From NCBI GenBank assembly GCA_910578305.1, contig CAJTQH010000027.1, positions 1 through 25,800 on the forward strand: 25,800 bases of DNA. The letters run 5' to 3'. Position 1 is the first letter of the stretch; every line of letters begins with the position of its first letter. A program made the position numbers and the translations under genes. This DNA comes from an uncultured Muribaculaceae bacterium (GTDB lineage: Bacteria > Bacteroidota > Bacteroidia > Bacteroidales > Muribaculaceae). Shown here one piece after another: positions 23,658 through 25,800 of the stretch. The notes below the pieces were generated by a model. The model had not been told where the DNA came from. It saw nothing but the letters and a program-made list of their open reading frames with translations, and did no database searches.

Positions 23658-23837
23658 TTAAGCCTCGGTCACTTCAACCAGGTGGCTCACTCGTTTTACC
23701 ATACCCATCACATCTGAAGTATTTTCTTTCACTACGACGTGATTCATTTTCTTCAAGCCCAGAGCGTCGAGAGTACGTTTCTGCACTTCAGGACAGTTGA
23801 TGCGGCTCTTTATCTGTTTGATTTTTATCTGTGCCAT
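23658..23837 (-). CDS. rpmD: 50S ribosomal protein L30
   Basis: This small large-subunit protein, 59 residues, starts MAQIKIKQIKSRINCPEVQK and ends SHLVEVTEA. It has the L30 core RTLDALGLKKMNHVVVKENT followed by MGMVKRVSHLV, matching the usual bacterial short form of 58-60 residues. It lies 15 nt after rpsE and 25 nt before rplO, its standard position. Confidence 0.97.
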   Translation of the reverse strand: MAQIKIKQIKSRINCPEVQKRTLDALGLKKMNHVVVKENTSDVMGMVKRVSHLVEVTEA

Positions 23838-23852
23838 AGAGGTATTGGATTA

Positions 23853-24371
23853 TTAACCGTTAAACACTTTTTCTACTGATACGCCGCGGTTCTGGGCCAC
23901 CTGTGCCGGCGAACGCATTTCGTCGAGAGCGGCAATGGTAGCCTTTACCAGGTTGTGGGGGTTAGACGATCCTTTGCTCTTGCAAAGCACGTCAGTGATA
24001 CCCACGCTTTCAAGCACTGCACGCATAGCACCACCGGCTTTTACACCGGTACCGTGAGAGGCGGGCTTGAGAATTACACGTGAGCCGCCAAACTTGGCAA
24101 CCTGTTCGTGAGGTATGGTGCCTTTGTGAACCGGCACGCGGATAAGATTCTTCTTGGCTGCTTCAACGCCTTTGGCAATAGCAGCGGTGACTTCATTGGC
24201 TTTGCCAAGGCCCCAGCCTACGATGCCGTCTTCGTTACCCACCACCACGATGGCTGCAAAGGTAAATGTACGGCCACCTTTGGTCACTTTTGTAACACGG
24301 TTGATGGCTACAAGGCGTTCCTTCAACTCTAAGTCGTTGGTCGATTTTACTCTGTTATTTCTTTTTGCCAT
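23853..24371 (-). CDS. rpsE: 30S ribosomal protein S5
   Basis: S5 helps maintain decoding accuracy and mRNA unwinding at the 30S entry. The 172-residue protein has the N-terminal double-stranded-RNA-binding domain (RVTKVTKGGRTFTFAAIVVVGNEDG, about 24-50) and the C-terminal domain with RVPVHKGTIPHE, RVILKPASHGTGVKAGGAMR and GSSNPHNLVKAT. Length is normal. It is 6 nt after rplR and 15 nt before rpmD. Confidence 0.98.
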   Translation of the reverse strand: MAKRNNRVKSTNDLELKERLVAINRVTKVTKGGRTFTFAAIVVVGNEDGIVGWGLGKANEVTAAIAKGVEAAKKNLIRVPVHKGTIPHEQVAKFGGSRVILKPASHGTGVKAGGAMRAVLESVGITDVLCKSKGSSNPHNLVKATIAALDEMRSPAQVAQNRGVSVEKVFNG

Positions 24372-24377
24372 GATTTC

Positions 24378-24719
24378 TTAAAATTTAAGTCCGCCATTGC
24401 GTGCGGCGTCAGCCAATGATTTTACTCGTCCGTGGAAAAGATAGCCGTTACGGTCAAATACCACTTCTGTGATGCCGGCCTCGATCGCTTTCTTTGCCAC
24501 TGCCTCGCCTACCTTTGCAGCTACTTCACTCTTGGTACCTTCTTCAATACCTTTTGAAGATGCAGCCACCAGAGTTTTTCCTGCGAGGTCATCGATCAAT
24601 TGCACATAAATCTGCTTATTGCTACGGAATACGGTCATACGCGGACGTGCGGCCGTACCCGAAATCTTACCGCGGATGCGGGTTTTGATTTTATTTCTTC
24701 TTTGTATCTTGGAGATCAT
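24378..24719 (-). CDS. rplR: 50S ribosomal protein L18
   Basis: This protein binds 5S rRNA and anchors it in the central protuberance. The 113-residue protein starts MISKIQRRNKIKTRIRGKISG and contains RPRMTVFRSNKQIYVQLIDD, TLVAASS and the C-terminal FDRNGYLFHGRVKSLADAARNGGLKF signature. The length is normal for the family. It lies 18 nt after rplF and 6 nt before rpsE. Confidence 0.98.
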   Translation of the reverse strand: MISKIQRRNKIKTRIRGKISGTAARPRMTVFRSNKQIYVQLIDDLAGKTLVAASSKGIEEGTKSEVAAKVGEAVAKKAIEAGITEVVFDRNGYLFHGRVKSLADAARNGGLKF

Positions 24720-24737
24720 AATTCAATCGTTTAATGA

Positions 24738-25292
24738 TTATTTTGCACTTGCCGATTTTCCAGACTTGCGGCGGATAATCTCGCCAACAAACTTGATACC
24801 CTTGCCCTTGTAAGGTTCAGGCTTGCGCAACGAGCGAATCTTGGCACATACCTGACCGAGAAGCTGCTTATCGTCGCTTTCAAGAATTATCAGAGGATTC
24901 TTGTTACGCTCGCTCTTGGTTTCGACTTTGATCTCCGGGGGGAGTTTGATATATATTGCGTGCGAATAACCGAGCGACAGCTCAAGCACCTGGCCTGTAG
25001 CGTTGGCACGGTAACCCACACCTACCAATTCCATTTCCTTGCGATAGCCTGTCGACACACCAACGACCATGTTGTGGATCAATGCGCGGTACAGACCGTG
25101 CTGAGCGCGGTGCTCGCGATCATCGCTCGGACGTGAAACAGTCAGAAGACCGTCTTCGATCGTTACGGTGAGGTCGGGGTTGATGGTCTGCGAGAGTTCG
25201 CCTTTGGGACCTTTTACTGTAATTGTGTTGTTGTCCACCTTCACGGTAACACCGGCGGGGATTTCAATCGGAGCTTTACCTATTCTTGACAT
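24738..25292 (-). CDS. rplF: 50S ribosomal protein L6
   Basis: L6 binds near the sarcin-ricin loop, where translation factors act. The 184-residue protein has two similar beta-alpha domains and starts MSRIGKAPIEIPAGVTVKV. Its second domain contains VGVGYRANATGQVLELSLGYSH and ends with LRKPEPYKGKGIKFVGEIIRRKSGKSA. Its start codon is preceded by a full AGGAGG with an 8-nt spacer, the only strong Shine-Dalgarno I find in the window. It lies 18 nt after rpsH. Confidence 0.98.
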   Translation of the reverse strand: MSRIGKAPIEIPAGVTVKVDNNTITVKGPKGELSQTINPDLTVTIEDGLLTVSRPSDDREHRAQHGLYRALIHNMVVGVSTGYRKEMELVGVGYRANATGQVLELSLGYSHAIYIKLPPEIKVETKSERNKNPLIILESDDKQLLGQVCAKIRSLRKPEPYKGKGIKFVGEIIRRKSGKSASAK

Positions 25293-25300
25293 ATCTGTAT

Positions 25301-25306
25301 CCTCCT
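25301..25306 (-). promoter_or_regulatory. Consensus Shine-Dalgarno before rplF
   Basis: On the minus strand AGGAGG lies 8 nt before the rplF ATG, in the 18-nt rpsH-rplF gap. All other gene starts in this window have A-rich leaders without such a sequence, as is typical of Bacteroidota, whose ribosomes largely ignore Shine-Dalgarno pairing. The site is therefore exceptional and may be regulatory. Confidence 0.85.
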
Positions 25307-25310
25307 ATGA

Positions 25311-25709
25311 TTAATAAACATAACACAGCACTTCGCCACCGATCTTCTTCTCGGCTGCCTGCTTGTTGGTCATGACACCCTGAGAAGTGGAAAGAATGGC
25401 AATGCCCAATCCGTTTAACACTCGCGGCATATCTTTGTAGCCGGTATACTGGCGCAGACCCGGACGAGACACACGCTTGAGAGCCTTGATGGCATTTACG
25501 CGGTCTACGGGGTCATACTTCAAGGCGATCTTAATGATGCCTGCGGGGGTTTCACCCTCTATAAACTTGTAGTTAAGAATATAGCCCTGTTCAAAAAGAA
25601 TCTTGGTGATTTCTTTTTTCAAGTTTGAGGCAGGTACCTCCACCACACGGTGGTTAGCTTTGATGGCATTCCTCAATCTTGTTAGATAATCTGCTATTGG
25701 ATCTGTCAT
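25311..25709 (-). CDS. rpsH: 30S ribosomal protein S8
   Basis: S8 binds 16S helix 21 and, in E. coli, represses the spc operon. The 132-residue protein starts MTDPIADYLTRLRNAIKANHR and has the two-domain S8 fold. RPGLRQYTGYKDMPRVLNGLGIAILSTSQGVMTN and the final GGEVLCYVY carry the RNA-binding signature. Length is standard. The upstream gene, expected to be rpsN, is not reached; at least 91 nt of untranslated sequence with a hairpin precede the ATG. Confidence 0.98.
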   Translation of the reverse strand: MTDPIADYLTRLRNAIKANHRVVEVPASNLKKEITKILFEQGYILNYKFIEGETPAGIIKIALKYDPVDRVNAIKALKRVSRPGLRQYTGYKDMPRVLNGLGIAILSTSQGVMTNKQAAEKKIGGEVLCYVY

Positions 25710-25724
25710 TTTTATTTTGTTTAA

Positions 25725-25748
25725 ATTGATTCGGACTATCCGAACAAT
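25725..25748 (-). promoter_or_regulatory. Bulged hairpin in the rpsH leader
   Basis: ATTG-A-TTCGGA (25725-25735) pairs with TCCGAA-CAAT (25739-25748) in a 10-bp stem with one bulged A and a 3-nt loop. It lies 15 nt before the rpsH ATG. It could be an RNA-processing site, a terminator remnant or a protein-binding site. The remaining bases to the window end (25749-25800) show no coding sequence recognisable as the end of S14. Confidence 0.35.
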
Positions 25749-25800
25749 ATTTAATACTCTCGGTAATTTTGTAATCTTTGCCGATTTATCATTATGATGT

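Noticed and set aside
25764..25771. TAATTTTG box on the plus strand near the right edge
   Set aside because: It would transcribe antisense into the spc operon and has no good -33 partner; likely chance in AT-rich sequence.

Overview
This window is a chromosomal housekeeping segment of a Bacteroidota bacterium, most likely order Bacteroidales. Muribaculaceae-like is a guess from protein flavour and near-balanced GC, not a demonstrated placement. The evidence is: promoters of the Bacteroidota form (TTG, 19-21 nt, TAnnTTTG) before trxA, eno and a left-edge transcript; near-absence of Shine-Dalgarno sequences; a long LptF/LptG permease with an extra C-terminal domain; a DUF4831-type secreted protein; and the S10/spc/alpha gene order with map-infA-rpmJ after secY.

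Layout. 1-255 holds a strong promoter firing leftwards off the window and its structured non-coding leader, perhaps of an rRNA operon. 589-4377 (+) is dnaE and 4493-4816 (+) is trxA, closed by a 23-bp perfect hairpin shared with the opposing genes. 4907-8040 (-) is an LptF/LptG-type permease overlapping ribBA by 4 nt. 8174-12540 (-) is hpt-adk-proC-proB-proA, combining purine salvage, adenylate kinase and the whole glutamate-to-proline pathway. 12704-15354 (+) is nnr (NAD(P)H-hydrate repair) plus a secreted DUF4831-type protein. 15377-15589 (-) is an unrecognised small membrane protein. 15857-17167 (-) is eno with its own promoter and terminator. 17544-25709 (-) is the distal spc and alpha ribosomal operons, transcribed rpsH, rplF, rplR, rpsE, rpmD, rplO, secY, map, infA, rpmJ, rpsM, rpsK, rpsD, rpoA, rplQ, ending in tandem hairpins.

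Functionally the window couples replication (DnaE), redox (TrxA), cofactor synthesis and repair (RibBA, Nnr), envelope lipid export (permease), proline and purine metabolism, glycolysis (Eno), and the translation, transcription and secretion core. Start codons were revised against the longest reading frames for proA, proC and adk.

I found no mobile element, CRISPR array, tRNA or defence system, and no clear new multi-gene system. The observations most worth checking are regulatory. A 181-nt leader between rpsK and rpsD has four mutually complementary segments that can pair as 1:2 plus 3:4, or as 2:3. One consensus Shine-Dalgarno lies before rplF in an otherwise SD-less genome segment. The promoter and leader at the left edge, and the uncharacterised small membrane protein and DUF4831-type gene, also deserve attention.
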